Positions 47,456 through 60,949 of a stretch of DNA of 64,000 nt are shown piece after piece (positions within the stretch are counted from its first letter, which is position 1; every line of letters begins with the position of its first letter). The notes beneath the pieces are model-generated. The model did not search any database. It was not told the DNA's origin and was given only the letters and a program-made list of their open reading frames with translations. The position numbers and the translations under genes were made by a program. Origin of the DNA: Hofstenia miamia (lineage: Eukaryota > Xenacoelomorpha > Acoela); the NCBI GenBank assembly GCA_004352715.1, contig SCFE01000035.1, positions 1,429,412-1,493,411 of the forward strand. Reading direction: 5' to 3'.

Positions 47456-47819
47456 ATATTTGGCGTTTGAAATTATTGACAACAAGGGAAATATATAAAC
47501 AACAATAAACATAACATTCATGTATACTTAAGCAAAATGAAGATTATATCAGAAGAAATGTATAACATCACAACTATATTAACTATGTCAATCGTCCAGG
47601 TAAATTTTTTGTACATTGAAGCATGTGTAATGATGGGACGTAACAATCCTTTTGAATCACAAAATGCCCATTTTTGCAGTTAGTCTACACTACTGTCTTT
47701 TTATATTGCATTTACTCGAAATATACTATTTAATTATTTTTGAAGATAATTATTCTCCAAAAACTTAAAGTTTCTTCTTATCATCAATGGAATCACACTT
47801 TGCTTATCACTATTTAAGT

Positions 47820-50460
47820 ATTCGCTCTTACTGGGGATTGGATGCGTGAAAATAATTCAGTCACCCTATCAGATGCATGTCCTCATGGCTATAATATACT
47901 TAGTATTGCGCGAAGAGATGGACCTGAGGGTGGCGTTGCCATAATATACCACAATTCAATCATGTTTAGGCCTTGTAAAAAGTATCATGCAAAATCTTTC
48001 GAGGTTATTGATTGTATATATTGAAATATAAATCTGCAAAAATTCGTTTCATTTTACTTTATTATCTTGGACTCTTAGCTAAACATCAATTTCCGAGGAA
48101 TCAAAATTTTGATGAATTTATGGAAATTGCATCTAATGTTTTTGCAGACGCCACTCCTTTGGTTATTAGTTATGATTTTAATATACATGTTGTAAATAAT
48201 ACATCATCCGAACTTCATTTTTGGCTTCAGTTGGATTAACTCAATTTGTTGAATTTTCTACACGTGGAAATAAAACTATTGAACTTATTTTGGTACGAAA
48301 TACTGAAAACTCTTTGACCAAGTTGCTGTTTTAGGGAACTGAATATGTTTCAACCTCCACCTGAGCGCATTCAGACACATTACCGCGATCTGAAATCCAC
48401 TGACATTCAATTTTTTTAGCAGACGTTTATGAATTTATACCTATATCCATGCAAGTTAGTGATTTCAATATAATGAACTTGATTGTAAGTTTAAATTACT
48501 ACTTGATAGGTATGCACCAATGAAGAAGATAACTATCGTTCCACGTTGCTTATATCTTGGTTTAATGAAGAACTGATTGAATTGAAAAGGACTCGTTGTA
48601 AGTTAGAGAGAGTATGGAGATAAACAAACACCTTACTTGATAAAAAAGCTTATCAAATAGTTGGAAGATTTTCGAAAATGACTCTAGGAAGCCCAAGGGT
48701 GAATATATCATGCAACATATATCTGAAAATTCTAATTTTTTTTCTCATTGAGTAAAAAATTGATGGGGAAATTTACTGGAATAAGATCACTACCTGATCA
48801 CAAAAATGAATGTCAATTTGCTAATAGATTTGCCGGGTTTTTTCATGATAATGTGTCAAATTTAACTGCAGCCATTACTGATGGCATGTGCCACATTGTA
48901 ACAGAGTTTTATCAAATTCTTATTGTTTCTGTTTTTGAATCATTTAACTTCATTATGTCTGATGATATTTTTTTTCGTCTTCTCAAAAATTCCCCATCAA
49001 GGCCTGTAATTTAGATTCCTATCAGAAATTTTTACAAATATTATAAATCGTTCTTTCATGTGCAACACTGTACCAGAAAAATTGAAAGAAGTCATAGTTC
49101 GTCCCCTTCTAAAGAAACCAAATTGCAACAAAGAATTACTTTCCAATTATAGACCTGTTTCGAATATTTCTCTCGTGGCGAATATTTTGGAGAGGGTAGT
49201 TTTATCACAATTGAATGATCATTTAGAAAGATAATCATTGAGAGAAAAACACCAATCATCATACACAAAGTATTATTCAACTGAATCAGTATTACTTCGA
49301 ATAAAGAATGATTTCTTGCTAATGATGATGATGGATAATAGAATGTGTGGAATTGTTATTATATTAAACGTATCTGCTGCTTTTGATACATTGAATCATT
49401 CTATACTTATTCAGCGTTTACATTATCTTTATGGCGTTTCTGGCTCAGCTCTTCATTGGATTATATCCTATTTAACTGGGAGAAAGCAGAAAGTAGAAAT
49501 TGGTTCTTGTGTATCACGAGATTTTCCTTTAAATACTGGTGTACCTCAAGGCTTTTTTGGGACCCCTACATTCAGTGCAAATACTTTGCCTCTTAGTGAA
49601 CTTATGCGTTTACACAATATCGAATACCATTTATAACCTGGTGACACACAGCTCTATATGGATTTTGTTCCAAACAAAGATCAAGTTTCACGCTTGGAAA
49701 TCTGCATTGATGAGATAAAATCATGGATGTTCAAGAACAGGCTTACAATTAATCATGCTAAAACAGAACTTCTGGTTGTTGGAACTAGTAGACGTATTGA
49801 ATATTTTTCGGAACCAATCCGTGTCCGCATTGGCGATTTATTAATAAAGGACTCAACATCAGTAAAGAACCTTGGTGTATTCTTTGACACAAATTTAAAG
49901 ATGAATATTTATGTGAACAAAGTTAGAGTAACTGCATTATATTATCTGCGTAATATTATGAGGATTCGGCATTGCTTAACTGCTGCATCAACAGCTACTC
50001 TAGTAAAATCTATTGTATTGGCACGTTTGGATTATGGAAACGCCCCTTAATCGGTTTTATTACTCAATTTTGCAGCAAGGGTAATTTTCCGAAAACCTAA
50101 GAAGAGTTCGGCACTGTCATTGCTGAAAAGGCTAAGCATTTTACTAATAAAAGAAAATTGATTGTAAGATCACATATACCATCCATAGAATAATTTACAG
50201 CGACGAACTTAAATATCTAGCCAAATTACTTCAATTATACATACGAAATCGCGATTTACCTTCCTCTGATCAGCTTTTATTGGTTTCCCCAAAATCAAAT
50301 TCAACTTCAGAGATGCTTCCTTTTGTATTTTTGGACCGAAACTTAGGAATTACTTATCATCAAATTTAAGATTTGAGGCGAATCATATCCTGTTTAAAAG
50401 AAAGTTGAAACCGCTTTTGTTTGAGCGTGCATTTCGTTATGTTGATAGCTAATTTACTAC
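47820..50460 (+). mobile_element. CR1/L2-like LINE with endonuclease and reverse transcriptase, inactivated
   Basis: In order along the plus strand: apurinic endonuclease pieces (DWMRENNSVTLSDACPHGYN, RRDGPEGGVAIIYHNS near 47920, and SYDFNIHV near 48170, where the usual form is GDFN.H). RT pieces follow: KPNCNKELLSNYRPVSNISL near 49120, a catalytic block read as NVSAAFDTLNHS near 49370, and NTGVPQG near 49540. An expected DD box reads PGDTQLYM just after a stop near 49636. A thumb region contains VKNLGVFFDTNLKMN and LARLDYGNAP near 50030. APE plus RT without an RLE is typical of CR1/L2-type LINEs. Multiple stops and frameshifts divide the frame, so it is dead. The 3' end is diffuse; there is no clear tail repeat. 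Confidence 0.75.
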
Positions 50461-51237
50461 AATTTTGTCGGCCCAGTTGAAATTAAGCAGGGTCAATGTA
50501 TATAAATCTTGCTTATGTGTATATTTCTGCTTTAGACATACATTTATTTATTTATTTATCCCAAGCATGTTATTACAATTGACTCCCGAGTTTGAATTTT
50601 ATTATCATTATCCTGTTGACTCATGCAAATTAAAGCAAATTCCTCAACATATTTTAGTTGTCTTGTTGACCAAATTTTAAAAAATTTTAATCATTAATTA
50701 AGATTTAAATATTGGATATTGCTATTCAAACTACGTCGTAATACGCAATAAATACATTTTGAAACTATTCTTAAGGAATATTTAATTTTTTTATAAGACT
50801 GCGATAAGCCAAACCATTTAAGCTGAAACAGTAACTTTAGAAAATCAAAATCGTAAAATATAGTTATAAATCTGTTTGTTGTTGATTTTTTATGAACAAT
50901 GCTATTTTTCAAATATTTGGAAAATTCATTATTACACTGAAAAACATCTTTATGATTTCATCCTAACATCTACACCAGTGGCGTTGTGCTTCAACTAAAA
51001 TTGATGCCCTAACATTACCTACCCAAAGCTAGCTGGATAAAGAATCTTAACATTGTCAATTCTCACTACAGTATTGCGGATGCAAGAAAAACTAGTTAGA
51101 TACCAACAGACATATAAATACATTTCTATGCAATTGTAATTATGCATGATAATATATGCGAAAGTGGTCTAATTTACATGTGTAGGCCACAGAAATCATT
51201 AAAAATTTTTTGACAATTTCTAAAAAATTGTGTATGG

Positions 51238-51405
51238 ATCAGGCTACATAGAGGACGACGCTCCTGATCCAAACACAATTCACTTGCAATTTGATAGTAA
51301 ATTGTTAAATTACGATTATTTTGGGATACGAAATATACATGAACACAAGATTTTTGGAGAATGGAAAAACTACCTAAAAGAAGTTCTGATAACTTCTAAT
51401 TTATA
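51238..51405 (+). other. Candidate terminal coding exon, unknown family
   Basis: After an AG at 51236-51237 the sequence reads, in phase, GYIEDDAPDPNTIHLQFDSK and then LLNYDYFGIRNIHEHKIFGE, a WKNYLKEVLI segment and a TAG. The residue mix (acidic start, aromatic-rich middle, amphipathic end) looks like real protein rather than chance translation of AT-rich DNA. I found no neighbouring exon in phase and recognise no family. It may be the last exon of an unseen gene or a pseudogene fragment. Confidence 0.3.
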
Positions 51406-52102
51406 GTTGCTCCAAATCCATATTAAAACGTAAATGTTCACTTATTTACAGTAAATAATTAGCTTCGAAAGCTCTTTATTTTAATCATCTCAATTATGAC
51501 TGCAACAAATGTTTACAAACTCATGTTAAAAAACCTACAAGGGTACCGGATTGGAAAGTACAACCTATGAGTATTCACTACAGAAAGGTTGACAGGATGG
51601 GTGACTCGGGAACTTCGTTTTCAAATTTCTTAACTTAATGCGTTCAACTCTATTGATTTCTGATTTTTGTGTGTGCAGACATTTAAATTTTTTAACAGAA
51701 TACCATTTCGAGCACATTAAGTATTGCATAGAAAGGGCTAATAACAGTAAACGTGGCCTGACATATGGTATTTTCAAGTGATTAATATCTTTCTTTGATT
51801 TGCCCGGTATCAGCACAGTTTCTCCTTATTTAAATTTTTGTACTTGTGTGTAAATGCATCCAAAGATGGCGAAGTCAAACAAATATAAACCATATATTGA
51901 TTTTTTAGCAATTCACTTTACAAAGATGATACAGAATTGCCGAAACTAAGCTGATATTTTTTTTAAAAAGGGGGATTCTATTTTTAATGGAAAAAGTAGA
52001 TGTACTAACATAGGCTTAACTTTCCAGCTCACAATATCCCATAACAAATATGGTTTCCCATCCAGATTTCAGTTCAGTGGCGTCACCCTCAATTTTATTC
52101 AA

Positions 52103-52138
<36 letters not shown>

Positions 52139-52224
52139 NNNNNNNNNNNNNNNNNNNNNNNNNNNNNNNNNNNNNNNNNNNNNNNNNNNNNNNNNNNNNN
52201 NNNNNNNNNNNNNNNNNNNNNNNN
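52139..52224. other. Assembly gap, 86 N, inside a TA repeat
   Basis: (TA)n on both sides; the gap is almost certainly the unassembled middle of one long TA microsatellite. Confidence 0.9.
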
Positions 52225-52518
52225 ATATATATATATTCGCGGCCACTGGACTAGCACCACTTTAGTATTAATATAATAAATTTTATGCAACACATCTTTA
52301 TTCTTGCTCATTCTAAACATGTGATATGCGTTGCGTATGCATTTAATTTATTTACATGTTTTATATTTTGCTTTATTCTCATTGACAAAGCGTAAGTCAT
52401 TCCACTTATCAATCCAATTCACCTGCAATTATAATGAATTGCTTTCATGAATGAAAATATACTTTTAGCATTATGTAATGCTAATCCAATATATATATAT
52501 AGTTTATATATATATATG

Positions 52519-52561
<43 letters not shown>

Positions 52562-52563
52562 TA

Positions 52564-53898
52564 GGGAACGAATTAATTGACTCAAGCTAAATATATTACT
52601 TCAATAATATGTAAGCGTCGACTGTTATCAAAAATATATATGACGTAAGTTGCTAGTTTTAGCTTTACATTATTTATATCACATGATTCATTTTAGGCTC
52701 TGATTGGCTATCAAATTGTACAAATCTCTACAGAAACCACTATAGTTCGATTTATTTAACTTGCTGTTTAGCTGCAAATATTCGCAAATTTGATATTTGA
52801 TTGTCTGACATGGATACTCCTTTACAAAACGCCATGAAATAATCGCTCTTAGCCAGAACACGTCAATGATAACATGAGAGATTGGCATACGACTCAATGT
52901 GCCTCAGAAGAATGTGTCACGCATCATAACACGGTTTTGAGAGACTGGCTTTGTCTTTGAATCTCGTAAGGGAACAAGTGGTGACAGAGTTTTATTACGA
53001 AAAAGCCTTAAACATCCACGATTGGATGCTCCCGCACTCCGTCGAATCCTTGGCATACAGGCATGTGTTCACACTGTGGGCGGGAGACTAAATGGGGGTG
53101 GCCGCTGAATCATGAAGGCAGTTCCCAAGCCAAGTTTGACGGCAGCTATGAAGAAGAAAAGCTAGCAGGGACACTTGTTCATCGTCATTTGCTTGTTAGT
53201 GAATAGAGAAAAGTTATTTTCACGGACGAATCCACATTTCAAGTTCAGGTGTCACAACATCGCTTCGTTCGCCGTAGTTCTGAGGCTCTAAACCCATCCC
53301 ATATCGTTCAAGTGCCAAATTTCCACAAAAGGTGATGGTATGGGGTCAGCTCTGTTACAATTGCGTTGGTAGAAAGCAGTGTGACTGGAATGAACTATAT
53401 CGATATCCTGCAGCATCGTTTTTTTGCCCCTGGCAAATGATTGGTATCGCAATGGCGACTATAATCGACAACAAGACTATGTCACACGGCAAAAGTGGTC
53501 ACCCAGTTTCTTGAGGCTCACGAAGTTCAGGTTCTCAAATGGCCAGGTAACTCGCCTGATTTGAATATAATCGAGACAATGTGGGCCATTGTGAAGCAGA
53601 CACGATGTGAGATTGATGTGATATCGAAAATAGATCTAATTTCTGCCTTGCTCAATATCTGTGTAAAAGATACTCCTCAACGAACCTTGATTTTTAAGTC
53701 CTGTAAAAAAATTGATCGACGACATGCCCAAGCGAATCGAATCAGTTAACAAAGCTAAAGAAGCGCATACCAAGTTTTAATTATTGTTATGAACCTTTTA
53801 TAAACATAGCATATTCAATTTTGATACCCTTACCATGTATTCATGCCAAAACATAATTTGGCAAGGAATAAATTGCGTGAGTCAATTAACTTGCTCCC
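52564..53898 (+). mobile_element. Tc1-family transposon, 1,335 bp, inserted in a TA microsatellite
   Basis: Inverted ends GGGAACGAATTAATTGACTC (left) and GGGAGCAAGTTAATTGACTC (right, reversed), with TA outside each (52562-52563, 53899-53900). (TA)n lies beyond both ends, so the target was probably the microsatellite itself. The transposase remnant on the plus strand shows KVIFTDESTFQVQVSQHRFV (first Asp) and MVWGQLCYNC. A damaged second Asp region lies near 53470, then VLKWPGNSPDLNIIETMWAI with the Glu. Stops and frameshifts are frequent. Confidence 0.85.
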
Positions 53899-53900
53899 TA

Positions 53901-53902
<2 letters not shown>

Positions 53903-53972
<70 letters not shown>
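53903..53972. repeat. TA microsatellite
   Basis: About 35 nearly pure TA units flanking the Tc1 insertion. Confidence 0.9.
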
Positions 53973-53975
<3 letters not shown>

Positions 53976-54068
53976 TTCAATACAAAATGTTAAGTGTTGT
54001 CAATGTAGCCATAATTCTTGATTAAATATTACTTGCATACTGGAAATAAATACGAACATTTTGTAAAA

Positions 54069-54074
54069 TTTATT
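54069..54074 (-). terminator. Poly(A) signal of transporter copy C
   Basis: AATAAA on the minus strand 56 bases after the stop codon. Confidence 0.5.
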
Positions 54075-54129
54075 AGAATTTACTAACATTTCACCTCCGT
54101 TTTAAATGCACATTTGAGTGAATCCAGAA

Positions 54130-57100
54130 TCACTGTGATGTGTGAAGAAAACTTCTGCGTGATAATGCGCCAATTGAAAAAGTTAGTGAAAAGAACAGGA
54201 GAGTTATTAGTATGCCCAGAATTGAAAGAGTAATTATGCTAGTAAAGTAGCCATACAAGTTGGCAACTATGCTAATAAAAAATACAGAGCCAATTGTCAT
54301 TCCAAGAACTCCATTGGCACAATAAAGATTCATAAATACCGCTCTTACCTCATCAGCACTGTATTCTGAAAACTTAGTATTGACATAAATGTCAAATGCT
54401 GGGATTGCAGCAGTATTTGCCACTCCTCTCCATGTGTACACTGATGCTACAATTGCAGTTATTATTGGCAACTGGGTGAGATGGAAGTAATTAGCACAAA
54501 ACATGGCAGAAAGTGAACAACTGAAAGCCAAACAACTGATCATGACAATGAAATAACTATAACCCATCGTAGAAAGCCATGAACTCAAAGAGCTAAATAC
54601 CACTAAAAATATTGACGCAATTAAATAGACGAACTGCATTTCGTCCTCTGAGAATTTAAAGCTGTTTTTGAGGATATCAGCAAGCACCCCGTCTATATAA
54701 CCATAGTTGATAGAAAAATACATTGAAGTTATAAAAAAACAATAGGATCCCTTTATGGACAATAAATCTCTTGTTTTGAACGTTTTTTTAGGCATAAGGG
54801 GATTGCTTTCTTCTTCTGCTTCTCTATTTGTTGAGCTTAACAATGTGAAGAACACAATGAGTGCAAATGTCAATTCTATTGAAGAAACTATAAAGAAGAT
54901 TGGCGAATAACCGACTGTTCTGTTGAGCAGAAGAGCAAACTGTGGGCCAATAGTAATGCCTAAAAAAAACGTTGGTACTGCGAATGTGGCAAACTTTACG
55001 CCGTTTGTTTTTAATGTACTGGACACAATCGGATAGAAAGTTGACCACAAACAGCTCAGGGCGAGTCCTGACATCATACGAATAGCAATGTTACTGCATG
55101 TATAAAGTTTGAGATTTGATAGGTAGTCAACGAGCCTAAATAAATCATAATGAATATTGTAAGAATCATACGAAATATTCTCATTCAATACAATAACCCA
55201 AAAGTAAACATGATATTTATTTAAATTTTAATCGGAACATTTCTCTATTTAAGCAGTGCCGGAAACACAATATATTTGAGCGAGGCTCATTTCTGGGACT
55301 GGGATAATGATTTTTCGCATTTTTTATCCCACGGATTTCTTGTGCACATTCTTAAATAAGAATGCGGCAACCATTTGTTTTTCTTTGACAGAAATAAGAA
55401 GATTTATAGGAATTTGTTAATAAAATACGAATTTTTCAACTAATATGCAACCAATTCATTCAAAAATCAAACTTTGATAATTTATTGAGAGTGATACATT
55501 TTGTAATAAATTGTGGTAATATGCACTCAAATGGGGGCCAGTTTCACATCCCTATGCGAAGGCCGTTTTATAGAATTACTATATTTTAAAAACTTTGAAC
55601 AATTGAAATTTAAATGTTATTACCCTCAGCTGCCATTTTCTGTTCTAAATTGTTACTCCAATTTTCTCAATTTGAAAAACTTTGTAATTAATCTCAAGTT
55701 TGCTATCATTGACATGGTTTCGTTTGTAAGCCGACAAAATTCGTATTCTATGTTTTGAAATGCATAATATATCGACTGTCTTACCTGAAATCTGTAAATA
55801 TTTGATTTAATACAAACTATTTGATTTTCAGCAGCTACAGAAATTTTTAGCAATTTTTTTTGAAAATGTTTTATTAAATTTTCTGCAGGACTAAACTCAT
55901 TTTTAGATTATAATAATATTACAAATCTTTCTGAAAAAAAAATCGCCTCAGGGATTTGACATATTTTTCATGGTTTATTATTTATACAAATTTGATCACT
56001 TAAAAATATTTCTTGCCTAGCTTTTGCATGCACGAGCCGCCACTGCTATTAAGGGCTCTATCACCATCTGAACTACAGATTGAAAGGAATATTCTATTCT
56101 AGTAAGCCATGAGAACTAATTAATGAAGGCAAATACCAGATTACTGATTTAAAGATACGAGATCTCAAACCTTGTCACAATAACCAGGTAATTTTTCCAG
56201 TAGTTGATTGACTATCCAGGAAAGCAATAAGTAAATTTTTCAAATTAGAAGTTAAGTCTGTGGAATGTGATTTATATCAAAAAAAGAATACTCGAGTATG
56301 CAAAATAATACTTGTCTATCGCTCTTCAAATTTTTCAGTAAAAAATTTATATATATATTTGCAAATGATGCTTAAATCCAAATGTACACTACCTATGCTT
56401 GATGATTTTAATATTCACGTCTGAAGTCAAGAAAAATATTATTGTTAATTTCTCTACCATTTTTCATGAATATTCTCTTGGGAAATGAATCTACCCATAA
56501 CAAAGCTAACATACTTGATCAAATTATAATTAGTGAAACAGAAAATGAACAATTGGCTCAGAGTACAACATCATATCGCAGCACATAAACAATTGACTTC
56601 CACAAACCTGCGAACAATGTAACCACATAATTTGAGGAAATTTTTCGTGTCAATAAATTATCACTATATGGCAAGGTTGAGAAAATTGGTGAAAATATCA
56701 TTGATAATATGACTACTGTCAGACACAGAATGATAAGAGACTACGATGATACTGGTTTGATTCCCAGTGTAAGCTCCTACGAGCTAGAAGAAAAAAAGAC
56801 AATACTCGTGATAAATATCTTTATACTAGAAATTCATATATATAACCCATTCGTAGGTAAAAGGAATCCTTCTATGACTGTGAAACAACTTTATTACAAC
56901 ATTGTCAAAATGTTAAAGAATGAATCTAAGATGTCCATAAATACTAGTAATATTACTGCAGTCGATTTTCAGAATTTTTTGAAAGACACATATCAAACTA
57001 TTCAACTAATTTTAAACCTAATAATGCAGAAAAACAAGCTATTATTATATTACAAGTAGTTCTTTTCATGATTTTCAACCCCTACATTGTGATGAAATAA

Positions 57101-60100
57101 AAGAGCTGGTAATTAAAGTGAACTAATTGCGAATTGGATACATTTCCACTACGAATGATTAAAAAACATGATGTAGGTCTTGGTTTATTCTACTCTGTTC
57201 TCACCAAATTAGACAACACATCTCTTGTGTAGAGAATTTCCGAAGTTTACAAAACTAATGTCGTCACACCCAGTCTTAAACCTGGAAAGAAATCAGATGA
57301 TGTTACAGGTCAGCGACCAATTCCTAATCTGCCATGGCTGTCAAAACTGATTGAGAAAGCTGGTTAAGTATAACTTGTATCCTACTTTGAATCAAACAAG
57401 TCCTGTTTTCGCAGAGGGCATTCTACTGAAACAATACCTGTTAAAATAAAGCATGATCTTTTAAGACATAGAAGAAAGAAACTAGCAACTCTACTGATTC
57501 TGATTGATCAAAGCCAGAATTCGAATTTGTTGATCATGAATTCCTCCTTAGAATATTGAATGAGAATGGTGTGGTCTCAACAGTTCACAAGGTAAACGAA
57601 AATCATTCGTCAAACATAAATTGCTATAATCCAGCAGAAGTTCTTCTCTTTGTGACATTTCACAGGGCTCGATGTTGGGTCCTATTCTATATATAATATA
57701 TAATGCTTTTATTAGCTTCTACTTAACTAATACTATTAAGCTTCAAGACAAGATGACATTGGAATTGCTCATAGTAGGAGTGAATCAATCAAAAAAGTTC
57801 TAAATGTAAAAGTGTCTGCGGCATATCAACTATGAAATTCAAAAAAACCAGGTGATGGTTTTTGGCATGGCCTCAGATTTGACAACTAAAAAGTTTATTA
57901 GGAATTTGGGTGTCTAATTTGAAAGTAATTTATCCATGAATGCGCATGTTTCATACTTGATTAAGAACTCATACTCTATTCTCCGGAATGTGTATCAAAT
58001 CAGAGTTACTTTCCTGCATATGCAAGGGTTGAAATGATTCGAACCCTTATATTATCTAGATTGAAATTCATGTTGCTGATCATGAACATTCTTTCTTAAA
58101 GCTTTTCTATAAAGCAGAATTTTTCATTTGTGGATTCACATACATTATGATGCAAAATCTTAGTTGATTGCAGTAGGTATTAGGGTTCAATGCAGAAAGG
58201 AGTCAGAAGATTTGAGAATGCACAAAAACAGTGGTTCACATGATGTTATTTCAAGTAATCTAGTGCTAAGTGCATTCATCCTCTTGCACAAGCAGTTATT
58301 CAGGGTAAACTACCAATTGACCAAATTAAATTGTGTTCACAGATGCCTTTTCAAGCCCAAATTCAATTATCCCAAATGTAGGAGTTCACATGAATTAAAT
58401 CTCCCATTATTCAACAACTATAAGCAAACAAGCTTACTGCAAAAACATATCTTCTACTTCTACCTATTGAATGAATTGCCATGCTTTGTGTAAATACAGT
58501 TTCAAACACTTGTGTTAAATTTAATAGTTAGTTTGTAATGTGGAAATATATAGTTTTAAAAAATATATTTGATTAATTTTTTTAATTGTGCCTACAAGAA
58601 TTGAATATATTGCCAAGAAATTGGCTGTTGCCATATTGAAACATTTTATTTTGTTATGTCATGCAAATTCAAAATTATCGAATCAAAATTTTTCAAAATA
58701 ACTTGCGTTTGACACAATCACTGTTTAAAAGTACTTAATCAAGTGCAATAAATGCAAAATAATCTTATCATATGGCAACAAGCTCGAAAATAGCATATTT
58801 GCCGTTATATTCTTGATATTTGAAAAATTATTTCTTCAAAAATATTTCACACACAGCATTAGTACGCAACCGGACATCGTGGAATACCCCCTCAAGTTCT
58901 AAACATTGATTTTGATTGACTTAATGAAAAAAAAACTTATAAAACTTTTAAGAAATTCTAAAATCTAAGATGATGAGATGCATTTTCAGGGCTAATTATT
59001 CAATATTTTGACAATTTCGTGGAGCTTCACCTCGCATGTGGTGACTCAACTTGATGACAACTAAAGTATCCCCCATCAGAAAAGCTGTGTACGCTCCTGA
59101 ACCACTGATTGTAACTCCAATACAAGATTTCAAATTTGAAAAGCAAATTTCACAGTGATGATTAAACAACTTCAACTTCTAAGTGTCTCATTTAATTACT
59201 TAGCGATGCCCATAGACATTTATTTCAGATAAAAATTGATTGACATGTCGCTTTCATACGATTCTGGTGCACATTTGTTGTTATTGATATGTGCTGAACA
59301 ACATGGACGTATTCTTGTTTATTTGACTATTTGCATAGAAATGCCCCCAATTTGACAATATTTGAAGTAACTATTTATTTAGATTTAAATAGTTGACAGA
59401 ACAAGTTATGTGTATCAGATAATAAAAGCAGATTCCGATTTTCATTGTTGATGTCTTCTACAATGTCAATAGTGTTTTGAATGTTAAGCAACATTAGTGA
59501 GAGATGGGCAAAACTTTGGAATAATTTTAAGATAGATTTTGCAACGAATGAAACGTAGATAGCTTCAATACAATATATTATTCAAACACTCAACTGAAAC
59601 TATGGGGCTATGTGGCAAATTTTGAAACCACAAACTTGGCTTGTGATGCTATTCCTTTTTTAAATGTTTTTTATTATAGCAGTAGCACTCATACAGCAGA
59701 CGGAGTGTTTCGCATTCATACAAACTCTAATTTGTAATCCGTTTTCTAAATTCGCACATGGCAATTATTAAAGAACACTCGTTGGAAACCATCCCAGCAG
59801 GAGATCGTGAAAACGCCAGGTGACGCTTTGTTAAGCTCGACACTAGGTTCTTATGAAGTGTTTGGCTTTCCAATTTCACAATGTCAAAAACAATCATATG
59901 ATGGTACCTCAAACATTTCTGGATGTCATTCAGAACTTCAATTTCCTTTCTAGAACACTAGCACCTTCATACATATTGTTACCCACATAATCTCATTGCC
60001 TGCTCTCAAAGTAACAATATACATGAAATATTTTAACAGGTTGATTTTATTCTTCAATTCTAGAAGTCAGCTAAGAGCAACCCTTCTAAATTTAGAGCCC

Positions 60101-60181
60101 TCAATTTTGGATATCAATATTTGACTAGATTTTATTTTGTATAGAATTAATTTGATTATTTTATGTTTCCTTAACTATTCT

Positions 60182-60213
<32 letters not shown>

Positions 60214-60915
60214 GCAAAAAGCACAGGTAAGATATTGTCATATGTAATTGCCATCACTTGAAATTATATTTTGCAGGTTCTTCTTCAAATGATCAAATTG
60301 GGAATGAAAGTCATTCGCTTTTAAAGATGACAAGTACTCCTCGATATTTTCACGTGCTTCTTCATTGGAATTAAGCATTTTACTACTGAAAACCTCACAA
60401 CTTCTCAAGACAAATCTATCAATCAAATTGACACAGGTGAGTAAGGCGGCTGTGGCAAAAGCTCAATTATAAAAAGTTTTTTTCCTCTTATGTTAACAAT
60501 TCCACGAGCTTTCAAATTGTTTCTTAGAAATGCCAGGAGATAATACATTTTCACCTAACCTCCTTAACCGATTCTTCTCCACACTCATTCGCTTAATTTT
60601 TGTATTAATTTATTAATTAAATTGATAAATATCACAATACTTTTGTCTAGATCTATATATATATATATATGTATATATATTTATGCCTCCCGCCAAATGT
60701 TTTTTAAAATTCTCATCATGACCGCGTTTCCAAACATAAATCTTTGAATTTTTTTTACCCCATGGTAAATATATTTAAGTTCGAGTGAATACTGAGGGAG
60801 CAATGGCCAAAAAATAGATTTTTTGGGGAAAAAGTGCGATTCCCGCTAAATGCCTTAGAAATTTCGGACCGTTTCCCACCAAATGTAAGGTTTTTGCATT
60901 TTCCATGGCAAAAAG

Positions 60916-60949
<34 letters not shown>

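Larger units (their letters stand above)
50461..52563. other. Mostly non-coding; one candidate exon and a gap
   Basis: AT-rich. Apart from the candidate exon at 51238-51405, the (TA)n-flanked gap at 52139-52224 and further (TA)n at about 52488-52558, nothing was recognised. Confidence 0.5.

Noticed and set aside
60415-60440. Strong plus-strand donor CACAG|GTGAGTAAG near 60433
   Set aside because: It lies in the minus-strand mariner fragment, the plus strand has stops just upstream, and no partner acceptor or frame fits.
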